NCBI GenBank assembly: GCA_964445645.1 | Contig: CAYULH010000010.1 | Coordinates: 1 to 64,000 of the forward strand | Reading direction: 5' to 3' | Length of the DNA stretch: 64,000 nt | Source of the DNA: Aureispira sp964445645 | GTDB lineage: Bacteria; Bacteroidota; Bacteroidia; Chitinophagales; Saprospiraceae | Shown: positions 53,212 to 62,004 of the stretch, piece by piece | Layout of the letters: every line of letters begins with the position of its first letter | Numbering within the stretch: the stretch's first letter is position 1 | The notes under the pieces: model-generated | Seen by the model: only the letters and a program-made list of their open reading frames with translations | Databases searched by the model: none | What the model was told of the DNA's origin: nothing | Position numbers and translations under genes: made by a program

Positions 53212-54279
53212 ATGGACATTTCAAAACTCACCGGAGCGGATAAAACTGCTATAGCAAAGTTATCAGGCATCAGTGTCGCAAATATAGACTTGCTTATCAT
53301 GCTTGCGACCACCTACAAAATACCTCAGGCAGAAATCAAGTTTAAAAACAGTGTTGGTAAGTTAAGTAAAGCAGGTAAAAGACCCTTTGTATTTGTACGA
53401 GAAGCCAAAGGAAGCTACTTCTTTGTGGATATGAACTTTCCAATGATGAAGAAGGATTTAATTCCAAAGCAAAGCGAAATTAAAAAATTGCTTGCAAAAG
53501 CCAAAGAAGCAGAAAAACCAGGATATGAAGCTTATTTGTGTTTTGTTGAGACCCTTTTGGATCGTGTTAAGAAGAAAAAAATGATTGCCACCTATGGTGC
53601 CATGAAACTTCACAAAACTGAAGGTAAAAAGTGTTTTATGAACCTTGCAGGTAAAATACAAGGAGCCGACAAGGCCAACTTGCACACACTGATTAACCCC
53701 ATGAACCTCATGTCTAAACCAGGAGATTTTCTTCAATTTGTAGATCCTTCTCAGGTAGCTCCTGATACAGACGGAGAAGAAACAACTACTACTGGAGAAG
53801 AAACAACTACTACGGGTGATGGAACTTCTGATACCACCGCACCTGGTATGGGTGAATCTTCACCTCGTGTTCAGCAGTTACAAAATGCTCTAAAACAACT
53901 TCAGGGCAAATTGGGAGAATGGCAGAAGGAGCAAGACAACAACAGAAAAGCCAACATGGTGAAGCCCCTCTTGAATGCTGCAGATACCCTACTTTCTCAC
54001 ATTACTAATTTTATGAATGGCCAAGAAGGTACAGCAGAAGACAAGGATGTTGTTAGCCAAATGGGACAAACTGTACAAAACTACAAAGCCAAACTTGCTC
54101 AGGTAAATGCCAAAGTGATGGATCAGAAAGGAGTAGCTACTGTTAACAAAATGAACGAGTTCTTTGCTCAAATCAAACAAGATAGCCAATTGCTCAAAGA
54201 CCAACATGGCGAAGAATTAGCTGGTTTGGGTGGAGATGATGATTTGGTTGGTATTTTGGATCAACTTTTATCAGCTTAA
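53212..54279 (+). CDS. Unrecognised protein with Thr-rich linker, member 2 of a pair
   Basis: The 355-residue protein opens MDISKLTGADKTAIAKLSGI. A lysine-rich globular domain (about 1-180) is followed by a linker with tandem GEETTTTGEETTTTGDGTSD (about 188-207). A helical C-terminus (about 215-355, VQQLQNALKQLQGKLGEWQK) ends GGDDDLVGILDQLLSA. The protein is cytoplasmic by appearance. Head, linker and helical tail mirror the previous gene although the sequences are not obviously homologous, and both precede one strong terminator. They probably act together in an unknown process. Confidence 0.62.
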   Translation: MDISKLTGADKTAIAKLSGISVANIDLLIMLATTYKIPQAEIKFKNSVGKLSKAGKRPFVFVREAKGSYFFVDMNFPMMKKDLIPKQSEIKKLLAKAKEAEKPGYEAYLCFVETLLDRVKKKKMIATYGAMKLHKTEGKKCFMNLAGKIQGADKANLHTLINPMNLMSKPGDFLQFVDPSQVAPDTDGEETTTTGEETTTTGDGTSDTTAPGMGESSPRVQQLQNALKQLQGKLGEWQKEQDNNRKANMVKPLLNAADTLLSHITNFMNGQEGTAEDKDVVSQMGQTVQNYKAKLAQVNAKVMDQKGVATVNKMNEFFAQIKQDSQLLKDQHGEELAGLGGDDDLVGILDQLLSA

Positions 54280-54304
54280 TTAGCTGCTTTTCAACTATAA
54301 ATCA

Positions 54305-54339
54305 AAAGGTTCTTTCCATTCAGGAAAGAACCTTTTTTT
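54305..54339 (+). terminator. Strong Rho-independent terminator
   Basis: aaaggttctttcc (54305-54317) and ggaaagaaccttt (54323-54335) pair perfectly over 13 bases, and the T run continues to 54339. It ends the two-gene unit 52112-54279. Confidence 0.92.
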
Positions 54340-54404
54340 GTGTTATTAAGTAGTCAAAGAAACTTTTGCCTTTGTTTGGGAGTTGGTACAGAAAAAATAA
54401 GACC

Positions 54405-54944
54405 ATGAATCAAAAAAAAATTAGCAAATTCTTAAGCTACGTACTCCGCCACAATCCCTCTGCCATTGATCTAAAACTGGATAATCAAGGTTGGGCCTCT
54501 ATTGAGCAATTACTACAACAACTAGAACATCACAAGCGTCCTATTAGTCATAATGAACTCTTAGAAGTCGTTAAAAACAATAATAAACAACGTTTTAAAA
54601 TAAATGAAACAGGCTTGTATATTCGAGCCAATCAAGGGCATTCTATTCCTATAGATTTGGGCTTGGAGCCAATGGTTCCTCCTATGTTGCTCTACCACGG
54701 CACAGCACAGAAGAACAAACAAAGTATTCTAGAGTTTGGACTACAAAAACGCAACAGACATCAAGTACACTTATCTAGCCAATATTCTACAGCTCTACAA
54801 GTGGGAAGCCGACATGGCAAACCCCTTATTTTTGCAGTAGACACACAAGCTATGCAAGAGGCAGGGCATCTATTTTATCAATCAGATAATGGCGTGTGGC
54901 TTACTGAGCATGTCCCTAGCCAATACTTAAAAGAACAGATTTAA
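54405..54944 (+). CDS. kptA: RNA 2'-phosphotransferase (Tpt1/KptA)
   Basis: This enzyme removes an internal RNA 2'-phosphate using NAD+, releasing ADP-ribose 1'',2''-cyclic phosphate. I chose the ATG at 54405 (MNQKKISKFLSYVLRHNPSA), giving 179 residues, the usual KptA length. The conserved residues are visible: SYVLRHNP (Arg/His), NNKQRFKI (Arg), LYHGTAQKN and LSSQYSTALQVGSRHG, with the late NGVWLTEHVP. Bacterial KptA has no established natural substrate. Its neighbour is adenine deaminase, so a link to NAD or adenine salvage is conceivable. Confidence 0.93.
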   Translation: MNQKKISKFLSYVLRHNPSAIDLKLDNQGWASIEQLLQQLEHHKRPISHNELLEVVKNNNKQRFKINETGLYIRANQGHSIPIDLGLEPMVPPMLLYHGTAQKNKQSILEFGLQKRNRHQVHLSSQYSTALQVGSRHGKPLIFAVDTQAMQEAGHLFYQSDNGVWLTEHVPSQYLKEQI

Positions 54945-55061
54945 ACCACCCTTCTTATCCAAGTATTTTGAATTCTAAGACAATAATTCTTTCTTTGAGT
55001 AAATAGGCTATTATTTGCTCACAACAATTGTTGAAACCACCCACTACTACACTACATTTGT

Positions 55062-56690
55062 ATGAAATTACGCGCCAATTACGTCGACATTTTAAAACGT
55101 GAAATATATCCTGCTGAATTGCATATTGAACACCAAAAAATTAAATCAATTCATCGTTTAACATCTGATACAGCCCTGCCACACTATCTTATTCCCGGTT
55201 TTGTAGATGCCCATGTTCATGTAGAAAGCTCTATGCTAGTTCCTGCTGAATTTGCACGTTTGGCAGTACGTCATGGTACGGTAGGCACTGTTTCTGACCC
55301 ACATGAGATTGCCAATGTGTTGGGAATATCAGGGGTAGAATATATGTTGGATAATGCGGCTACTGTTCCTTTCAAATTCAATTTTGGAGCACCTTCTTGT
55401 GTGCCTGCTACTAGTTTTGAAAGTGCGGGGGCTGTAATTGATCCGGAGGGTGTTGCCCAATTATTGGCCCGCCCTGATATTAAGTATCTGGCAGAAGTAA
55501 TGAATTATCCGGGGGTGATTCATAGAACAGATGATATGATGGACAAAATTGCGGCCGCCAAAGCTGTAGGCAAACCCATAGATGGTCATGCTCCCGGTAT
55601 TGTGGGGGAGGACATCCAAAAATATATTGCTGCTGGTATTACAACCGACCACGAATGTTTTACACTAGAGGAGGCTTTGGAGAAATTGAGCTTAGGTATG
55701 AAAATTCTCATTCGAGAGGGTTCGGCAGCCAAAAACTTTGAAGCTCTGATTGACTTAATGCCCCAGCATACTCCTCATCTTATGTTTTGTTCGGATGATA
55801 AACATCCCGATGATTTGCTGCTTGGGCATATCAACCAATTGGCGGCTAGAGCCGTAGCTAAGGGAATTTCTGTTTTTGATGTATTGCAAGCTGCTTGTAT
55901 CAATCCTGTAGAGCATTATAATTTAGATATTGGCACCTTAAAAGAAGGCGATTGGGCAGATTTTGTGCTGGTTCACAATTTGGAAGATTTTGAAGTCCAC
56001 GCTACCTATATCAATGGCGAATTGGTGGCACAGGAGGGACGTGATTATTTATCTAGTAGTCGTCCTGCATTGATCAACCAATTTCAGGCAACACCCAAGA
56101 CTGTAGAGGATTTTGCTTTAGAGGCACAAAGCGAGCAAATACAAGTCATTCGAGCCATTGATGGGGAATTAATTACTAAAAAAATCATCTGCCCTACTCC
56201 TACCCAAGAAGGATTGGCCGTATCCGATACGACTCAAGATATTCTCAAAATTGCTGTCATTAATCGCTATCAAGATGCGCCTCCAGCCTTGGCGTTTATC
56301 CAAGGTTTTAATCTAAAAGAAGGAGCTGTAGCCTCTTGTGTGGGGCATGACTCTCACAATATTATTGTGGTGGGGGTGAGTGATGAAGCCATTTGCCAAG
56401 CAGCCAACCTAATTATTCAGCATCAAGGGGGTATTGCTGCTGTTGGTGCCAATGGGGAACATGTATTGCCCTTGCCTATTGCGGGCATCTTGTCCGACCA
56501 ATCGGGCGAGACAGTGGCAACTGCTTACAGCCAATTGGATCAGTTTGTAAAAACCGAGTTGGGTTGTTCTTTGCGGGCACCTTTTATGACCTTGTCTTTT
56601 ATGGCTTTGTTGGTGATTCCCAATTTAAAATTGAGCGACCAAGGCTTGTTTGATGGAGGCAGCTTTGAGTTTACCCCTTTATTTGTCTAA
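55062..56690 (+). CDS. ade: Adenine deaminase
   Basis: This metal-dependent amidohydrolase converts adenine to hypoxanthine and ammonia in purine salvage. The 542 residues show LIPGFVDAHVHVESSMLVPA with the HxH metal ligands (about residue 50), VGTVSDPHEIANVLG, the GHAPG block (DGHAPGIVGEDIQKYIA), and MFCSDDKHPDDLL with the metal-binding Asp. The C-terminal ade-specific domain has VASCVGHDSHNIIVVGVSD. This is a full-length, bacterial AdeC-type enzyme. It is probably monocistronic. Confidence 0.95.
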   Translation: MKLRANYVDILKREIYPAELHIEHQKIKSIHRLTSDTALPHYLIPGFVDAHVHVESSMLVPAEFARLAVRHGTVGTVSDPHEIANVLGISGVEYMLDNAATVPFKFNFGAPSCVPATSFESAGAVIDPEGVAQLLARPDIKYLAEVMNYPGVIHRTDDMMDKIAAAKAVGKPIDGHAPGIVGEDIQKYIAAGITTDHECFTLEEALEKLSLGMKILIREGSAAKNFEALIDLMPQHTPHLMFCSDDKHPDDLLLGHINQLAARAVAKGISVFDVLQAACINPVEHYNLDIGTLKEGDWADFVLVHNLEDFEVHATYINGELVAQEGRDYLSSSRPALINQFQATPKTVEDFALEAQSEQIQVIRAIDGELITKKIICPTPTQEGLAVSDTTQDILKIAVINRYQDAPPALAFIQGFNLKEGAVASCVGHDSHNIIVVGVSDEAICQAANLIIQHQGGIAAVGANGEHVLPLPIAGILSDQSGETVATAYSQLDQFVKTELGCSLRAPFMTLSFMALLVIPNLKLSDQGLFDGGSFEFTPLFV

Positions 56691-56757
56691 ACATTTCGTG
56701 ATGTTGTTGTTATAAAAGACAAAGATTTTTTTAGACAAAAAATACAGCAGTTATCGT

Positions 56758-57426
56758 ATGAAAAAGGCGTTTATTTTAGGGGCGAGCCAAGGGATTGGTT
56801 TGGGATTGGTAAAGCAATTCTTGCAAGAGGGCTACCAAGTGGTAGCAAGTAGCCGCAGTGGACAAATTGAGGCAGTTTCTTCTCCTCATTTGGAAGTGGT
56901 GGCATTGGATGTTACCAATCCTGACCAAATTAGCCGTTTGGCTAATCAGTTTGAACAAGAACAACAATCGTTTGATGTTTGGATTAACAATGCTGGGATT
57001 GGTCCCGATTTGAACCAAGCACGGCCAGATTATCAAAGCTTTAGAGCCACCTTGGCCGTTAATTTAGAGGGAATTATATTTGCTACGGAGCAGTTGCTGC
57101 CTTTCTTGGCAGAACAGGGCATTCTCATCAATGTATCTTCCAAAATGGGTTCTATTAGCAACTGTACACGGACGACTTCTGTGGCTTATCGAGTCTCCAA
57201 AGCAGGTTTAAATATGTACAATCAAGTGCTGGCCAATCGTTTGCCGAAAGGCCAAAAAGTAGCCGTTATTCACCCCGGTTTTGTTCGTACCAATATTTCT
57301 AACCTCAACGACCACGCTCCCCTCTCGCCCGAGGATTCGGCTGCTCGAATTTATAGCTTCTTGCAAAGTAATTTTGAGACAGGGGCTTATTGGGATTGTC
57401 AAGAAAATGAGGCCATTGCATGGTAA
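56758..57426 (+). CDS. Short-chain dehydrogenase/reductase
   Basis: This classical SDR of 222 residues has the glycine motif LGASQGIGLGLVKQF at the start, NNAGIGPD, the catalytic Ser (LINVSSKMGSI) and YRVSK. It lacks extra domains. Substrate unknown. The neighbour ade ends 67 bases upstream, and the next gene begins within about 75 bases, so loose co-transcription is possible. Confidence 0.88.
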   Translation: MKKAFILGASQGIGLGLVKQFLQEGYQVVASSRSGQIEAVSSPHLEVVALDVTNPDQISRLANQFEQEQQSFDVWINNAGIGPDLNQARPDYQSFRATLAVNLEGIIFATEQLLPFLAEQGILINVSSKMGSISNCTRTTSVAYRVSKAGLNMYNQVLANRLPKGQKVAVIHPGFVRTNISNLNDHAPLSPEDSAARIYSFLQSNFETGAYWDCQENEAIAW

Positions 57427-57501
57427 TTATTTGATTCTGTGAAATATAACTGCCCACTAAGCGTTAGTATAAGTAATCTTAAAAATATTAAAACACTGCC
57501 A

Positions 57502-58656
57502 ATGAAAACGATTTTGTTCTTAACTGCTATATGTATCAGCACTGTTTTAGTACACTGCAAGAAAGATGATTTGCCTATCACTACTCAAGAGTTGGCCGAA
57601 ACGGTGGAAGATGAAATGAATGCACAGCACATTTCTGGTTTGGCTTTTATGATTACCAAGGGCAACCAAATTTTGGTAGAAAAATATTTGGGGATGGCAG
57701 ATCGCCGCTTGAATAAGGCTGTAGATGAACAGACTATGTTTTTGTTGGCTTCTATTTCCAAAACAGTAACAGGCACCGCCCTCATGCAATTGTATGAGCA
57801 AGATAGTTTTGAATTGGATGACCCCATCAACAATTACTTAGGGTTTGTAGTGCAGCCGCCCAATACCACTACGCCTATTACCTTTAGAATGCTCTTGCAA
57901 CATACGGCTGGTATTGCTGATGGGCCAGCCTTGGATAATGAGTATTTTTGGGGTCAAGATAGCCCCAATGATTTATCTGTGTTTCTTGAGCATTACTTCA
58001 CATCAGGTAGCAGTAGTTATGATGCCAATGCCAATTTTACAGGCGAAGAACCGGGCAGCCAGCACGATTATAGCAATGTGGGTTCTGCCTTGGCAGGGCA
58101 TTTGGTAGAGGCTATTACGGGAATTTCGTTTGATTTGTATTGTCAGCAATATATCTTTAATCCTCTGTGTATGTATTCGAGTTCTTGGCGACTACAGGGG
58201 CTAGATACCAGCCGTATTGCCCAACCTTACAGTTATGATAGGGGCAGTTATGAAGCCATAGGGCATTATACCTTTACCGACTATCCTAATGGTGGACTTC
58301 GAGCTACAACAAGGGATTTAGCGCGTTTTATGGTGGCTTATCAACAAGGTGGACAGTTTAACAACCAAGCACTTCTTAAGAATTCTACGGTAAATCTCAT
58401 GCTTACAGAAACATTGGTAGACCAAGATAATGGCGTTGGTTTGCACTGGTTTACGTATGATCGTGCTGCACGAAATTTGTGGGGGCATGACGGTGGAGAG
58501 CAAGGCACTACTACCATGATGGGGTTCAATCCATCTACAGGAGTAGGTATTGTTATTTTGTGTAATGCCACAGATGCTGACTTAGAGACCATTAGTGATA
58601 TGCTCTATGATTTTGGTCAACAAACTACCCTAGTTGGTGAAGTACTTGGTTGTTAA
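57502..58656 (+). CDS. Beta-lactamase-fold serine hydrolase lipoprotein (class C type)
   Basis: This is a periplasmic, probably lipid-anchored serine hydrolase. I chose the ATG at 57502 (MKTILFLTAICISTVLVHCK), which gives a signal peptide with Cys19 as probable lipid anchor. The class C/beta-lactamase family motifs are complete: SxxK in LASISKTVTGTAL, YxN in HDYSNVGSAL, and HxG in WGHDGGEQGT. The length of 384 residues is normal. Such proteins are often peptidases or esterases; antibiotic hydrolysis is not implied. It converges on the AAA ATPase gene with a 9-base gap. Confidence 0.88.
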   Translation: MKTILFLTAICISTVLVHCKKDDLPITTQELAETVEDEMNAQHISGLAFMITKGNQILVEKYLGMADRRLNKAVDEQTMFLLASISKTVTGTALMQLYEQDSFELDDPINNYLGFVVQPPNTTTPITFRMLLQHTAGIADGPALDNEYFWGQDSPNDLSVFLEHYFTSGSSSYDANANFTGEEPGSQHDYSNVGSALAGHLVEAITGISFDLYCQQYIFNPLCMYSSSWRLQGLDTSRIAQPYSYDRGSYEAIGHYTFTDYPNGGLRATTRDLARFMVAYQQGGQFNNQALLKNSTVNLMLTETLVDQDNGVGLHWFTYDRAARNLWGHDGGEQGTTTMMGFNPSTGVGIVILCNATDADLETISDMLYDFGQQTTLVGEVLGC

Positions 58657-58665
58657 GTAGATTGC

Positions 58666-59772
58666 TTAATCCCACAAACGTCCCAAAGAGTCTCCTACTT
58701 CATATCCTTTTTTGACAATATGGTCATCTTTGGCTGCCTGAATACGGCTTTTGCCGCCTTTTTTCTCTATTTTAAACAATTCCTCTAGGCGCAAGGTATC
58801 CATAAAAGCAGGTGAATAACTGGTAACAAACAATTGGCCACCTCGATTGGTGTAGGCACGAAACTCTTCGGCCAGCAAATTTAACACACTGCCGTGCAAA
58901 TTGCTTTCGGGAGCTTCTACACCCAATACTAGTGCAGGGTCGGGCAGATGCAACAAAAGCAAGTATGCCCACAGGCGTTTTTGTCCTTCTGCTACCAATG
59001 AAGTGGTAAATGGTGTATCTGCCCCTCGTTCCTTGAATTGTAAAATAGATCGACCGTCGATAGTGGTGGTTGGAATTACATCTACTAATTCGGGAATTAC
59101 TTTTTGAACTTTGCCAATTAGCGCTTCAAAGGTGCTTGGTGCTTGCTCTTTGAGTTGTCTAGTCCACTCCGTTAATTGTTCCTCGGGCAATTGTTTGCTA
59201 TCTTGAAAATCCATCAAATGCCAGTCGCTAAATAGTTTTTTAAGCACATTCACCCCCGGATAACTACGAATGCCTCCAACCATGCCAATAGACAATTTGG
59301 AGCGATCCTCTAATTCAAACAAGAGATTTTCTGTCAAACCATCTTTTTTGTTGGCTACACTTCCAAAACCATCCGTTACATCAATAAGTATTCGCTCAGA
59401 GTCCATTTGGTGAGAATACTGTTTTAGTGTTTCTCTCTTGACAATTACTTCCTTGTCTTCTTCTCCTATTCTTATAGTATAAATCAATTCGTTATAACTG
59501 CTGCTGGTTTCTTTTTTAATCGTCAAGTGCAGTTCTATTTCTATATCTTGTTCTGGGCTGTTTTGAGATTTCAACCTACTCAAACCTCCCCGATTGCGTA
59601 CAGCTGTAGCAACATTAGTGATCATAGATTCGCACACAAAATCTAACACATCCAAGAAAGTACTTTTGCCACTACCACTCTCTCCTGTAAAAACATTTAA
59701 TCCTGTTAATCTGGGGCTGGTAACGTCCTGAAATACTTTGTAATTCTTAATTTTTATAGTTTCAATTCTCAT
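58666..59772 (-). CDS. SMC-like AAA ATPase (AAA_15/21 type), lone
   Basis: The 368-residue ATPase starts MRIETIKIKNYKVFQDVTSP with the Walker A loop GESGSGKSTFLD (about residue 32). The late part has VLGVEAPESNLHGSVLNLLA (Walker B-like, about 277), then FVTSYSPAFMDTL and a closing GYEVGDSLGRLWD. This is the layout of the ATPase found in AAA/DUF4276-type gene pairs. The small DUF4276 partner is missing: the neighbours are a beta-lactamase-fold gene and a flippase-like gene. A defence or repair role is therefore only a guess. Confidence 0.8.
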   Translation of the reverse strand: MRIETIKIKNYKVFQDVTSPRLTGLNVFTGESGSGKSTFLDVLDFVCESMITNVATAVRNRGGLSRLKSQNSPEQDIEIELHLTIKKETSSSYNELIYTIRIGEEDKEVIVKRETLKQYSHQMDSERILIDVTDGFGSVANKKDGLTENLLFELEDRSKLSIGMVGGIRSYPGVNVLKKLFSDWHLMDFQDSKQLPEEQLTEWTRQLKEQAPSTFEALIGKVQKVIPELVDVIPTTTIDGRSILQFKERGADTPFTTSLVAEGQKRLWAYLLLLHLPDPALVLGVEAPESNLHGSVLNLLAEEFRAYTNRGGQLFVTSYSPAFMDTLRLEELFKIEKKGGKSRIQAAKDDHIVKKGYEVGDSLGRLWD

Positions 59773-60029
59773 AAGTGAAGTGGTTAAGGAACACCTTTGG
59801 GGTATTAAATAATAGCTTATTTTACTCTATAATTAGTGGGTGTAATTTTGCTTGGTTGAAGCAAATGAGGACACGATATATCCAATCTGATTTTCCTCCT
59901 TAAAAAATAGCTAAATTAAAGCTGAAGGGACAATTAAGACTACTTAAAAGTAGTTATTTTAAACTAATTTTTATAGTGCTTCTAATGGATTCTTAAAGAG
60001 ATTTGTGTCTTCATTTATTTTTGACCAAA

Positions 60030-61103
60030 TTAGACCTTCAAATGCCTAGCATGAGAGATTTTTTGTTCTTTGTAATTACCAATTCTCATCATAAACCAAG
60101 CCCCCCAAAGAGCGGGCAAAATCACATTCAACAACCACAGACTAAAAGTAGCAGCTAGAATGCTCGTACTCAAAGCACTGGTCTGTAAATTTCCAAAAAT
60201 CAATAAAGCAATATTACCTCTAGCTAATAGCCCTGTAGAAGGGGGCAATGGAATGCCTGTTTGCAATAAATAAACAATAAAAACACCTGTTAGCATAATC
60301 CACCAAGCTCCACTATATCCAAAAAAATACAACAATCCAACATACTGTATGGAGTAGGTCAAGGAACGCAATAAAGCATAGCCGAGCGCTCTCCAAAGCA
60401 TAGTGGGTTGGTAGTATTGAAAAGGTGTTTTTTGGATAGATATAGTCCATTTGGCTGCCCAACGCCATGTTATCATCCAACTCAAAAATTTCTTTAAATT
60501 AAAATAAATCAGCAATAATAGCACGGAACCCAATCCGCCTATTGCCAACAAGAAGCCCAACCAATGTGGCGCTAGGGTTAGCCATCCTTGAGCAAAAGCA
60601 AGCATCAATGCCCACCAACCCAACAGTACCAAAACAATCCATTGGCTGCAAGCTCCTAGCAAGGTGGCATAAATCGCCTGTGGGCGTTTGGGGGCTTCGA
60701 GCAGTAACAATCTCCCTCCATATTCGCCAATTCTATTGGGGGTAAACAAAGAGCCTGTTAGACCAATTAGCACCACCTTTAGTGCCTGAAAGACCTTCAA
60801 TTGTTGAATAGGTTGTAGGAGGATAACCCACTTTTGGGTTTCTATCAACCAATTGACAGGCATTAATAATAAGATAGCTACCAACACTGGCAGACGCTGT
60901 ATAGAAAGTTGTGCCACAAACAATTCATACAATACTCCTAATGTAACATCTTTGCGCTCAAATAGTTGATAATAAAGGACTCCTATCAAAGCTATTACCA
61001 ACAAGATGCGCCCTGCCATTACAAAAAATGGATGACGATCGGACAGCTTTAGCAAAAAGGAGCTATCTTTAACTGTTATTTGTGGTGTAGATTCTGTTGG
61101 CAT
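60030..61103 (-). CDS. Polytopic membrane protein, lysylphosphatidylglycerol synthase TM region/flippase-like (UPF0104)
   Basis: The 357-residue inner-membrane protein has about eight hydrophobic segments. It resembles the LPG_synthase_TM/UPF0104 family: FTPNRIGEYGGRLLLLEAPK in the middle corresponds to the family's (P)xRxGE motif, and GIPLPPSTGLLARGNIALLI comes late. It lacks the cytoplasmic aminoacyl-transfer domain, so it is not a full MprF. Lipid flipping or glycolipid handling is the usual guess. It is divergent from ruvC, and their 5' regions overlap slightly if longer starts are used. Confidence 0.75.
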   Translation of the reverse strand: MPTESTPQITVKDSSFLLKLSDRHPFFVMAGRILLVIALIGVLYYQLFERKDVTLGVLYELFVAQLSIQRLPVLVAILLLMPVNWLIETQKWVILLQPIQQLKVFQALKVVLIGLTGSLFTPNRIGEYGGRLLLLEAPKRPQAIYATLLGACSQWIVLVLLGWWALMLAFAQGWLTLAPHWLGFLLAIGGLGSVLLLLIYFNLKKFLSWMITWRWAAKWTISIQKTPFQYYQPTMLWRALGYALLRSLTYSIQYVGLLYFFGYSGAWWIMLTGVFIVYLLQTGIPLPPSTGLLARGNIALLIFGNLQTSALSTSILAATFSLWLLNVILPALWGAWFMMRIGNYKEQKISHARHLKV

Positions 61104-61223
61104 AATGCAAATTTAGCAGAAATAAGCAAAACTTTAGACAACAACAAAAACTTCCTGTACTACAACCCTCTATCAATTCAATATGATTTTAGCTCTAAGT
61201 GCTGCTGTAAACCATTCAGATTT

Positions 61224-61790
61224 ATGAAACAAGCTCCCAAAATTATTTTAGGTATTGATCCTGGTAGTAATATACTAGGATATGCTTTTATTCAAGTAAT
61301 TGGCAAAAAGAAACCACGTTTAATTACCATGGGGGTATTGGATATGCGCTCCCAAAATAATCAAGGGGAAAAGTTGGCCTATATCTTTACAGAATTGCAA
61401 AAACTCATCCAGCTTTACGAACCCACAGATGCGAGCATTGAAGCGCCTTTTTATGGTAAGAATGTCCAGTCTATGCTCAAGTTGGGGCGTGCCCAAGGGG
61501 CGGCTATTGTGGCTATTGCCGAACAGGGTATTCCCCTAGAGGAATATGCTCCACGAAGCATCAAAAAAGCAGTAACGGGCAAAGGGGCGGCCTCCAAAGA
61601 ACAAGTCGCTCGTATGTTGCCCCATGTTGTTGAGGGCGATATTTCGGGGCAATCCCTAGATGCGACCGATGCCCTTGGGGTGGCTTTTTGTCATCACATC
61701 CAAACACAGGGCATGGCATTGGGACAAAAAAAATACAGCAGTTGGGATAGTTTTCTGAACGATAACCCCAATAAACGAGCAAAATTATAA
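61224..61790 (+). CDS. ruvC: Crossover junction endodeoxyribonuclease RuvC
   Basis: RuvC resolves Holliday junctions together with RuvAB. I chose the ATG at 61224 (MKQAPKIILGIDPGSNILGY), which gives 188 residues, the typical length, and puts the first catalytic Asp in GIDPGS. The other acidic residues are in SIEAPFYGKN (Glu) and SLDATDALGVAFCHH (two Asp), so the catalytic tetrad is complete. A terminator follows at 61882, and dnaB begins after 215 bases. Confidence 0.95.
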   Translation: MKQAPKIILGIDPGSNILGYAFIQVIGKKKPRLITMGVLDMRSQNNQGEKLAYIFTELQKLIQLYEPTDASIEAPFYGKNVQSMLKLGRAQGAAIVAIAEQGIPLEEYAPRSIKKAVTGKGAASKEQVARMLPHVVEGDISGQSLDATDALGVAFCHHIQTQGMALGQKKYSSWDSFLNDNPNKRAKL

Positions 61791-61881
61791 CAAAAAGCCT
61801 CCCTATATTGTTCAATACTATAATTTATTCAACGACCAACAGAAAAAGAACTTTTACAAAGCCTCTCGGTTTATCCTTTGG

Positions 61882-61908
61882 ATAGCCTAAAAATAAAGGC
61901 TATTTTTG
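61882..61908 (+). terminator. Terminator after ruvC
   Basis: atagcct (61882-61888) and aggctat (61897-61903) pair perfectly around an 8-base A-rich loop, and the run of T continues just beyond. It lies about 90 bases past ruvC. Confidence 0.75.
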
Positions 61909-62004
61909 TAGGCCGACCCTAGTACATTTATGCGTTCTTTTTAAGATATTGTATAAAGTACTAAAATATAGCTTCCTACTGTAACTACTACCATTTGCAT
62001 TATC

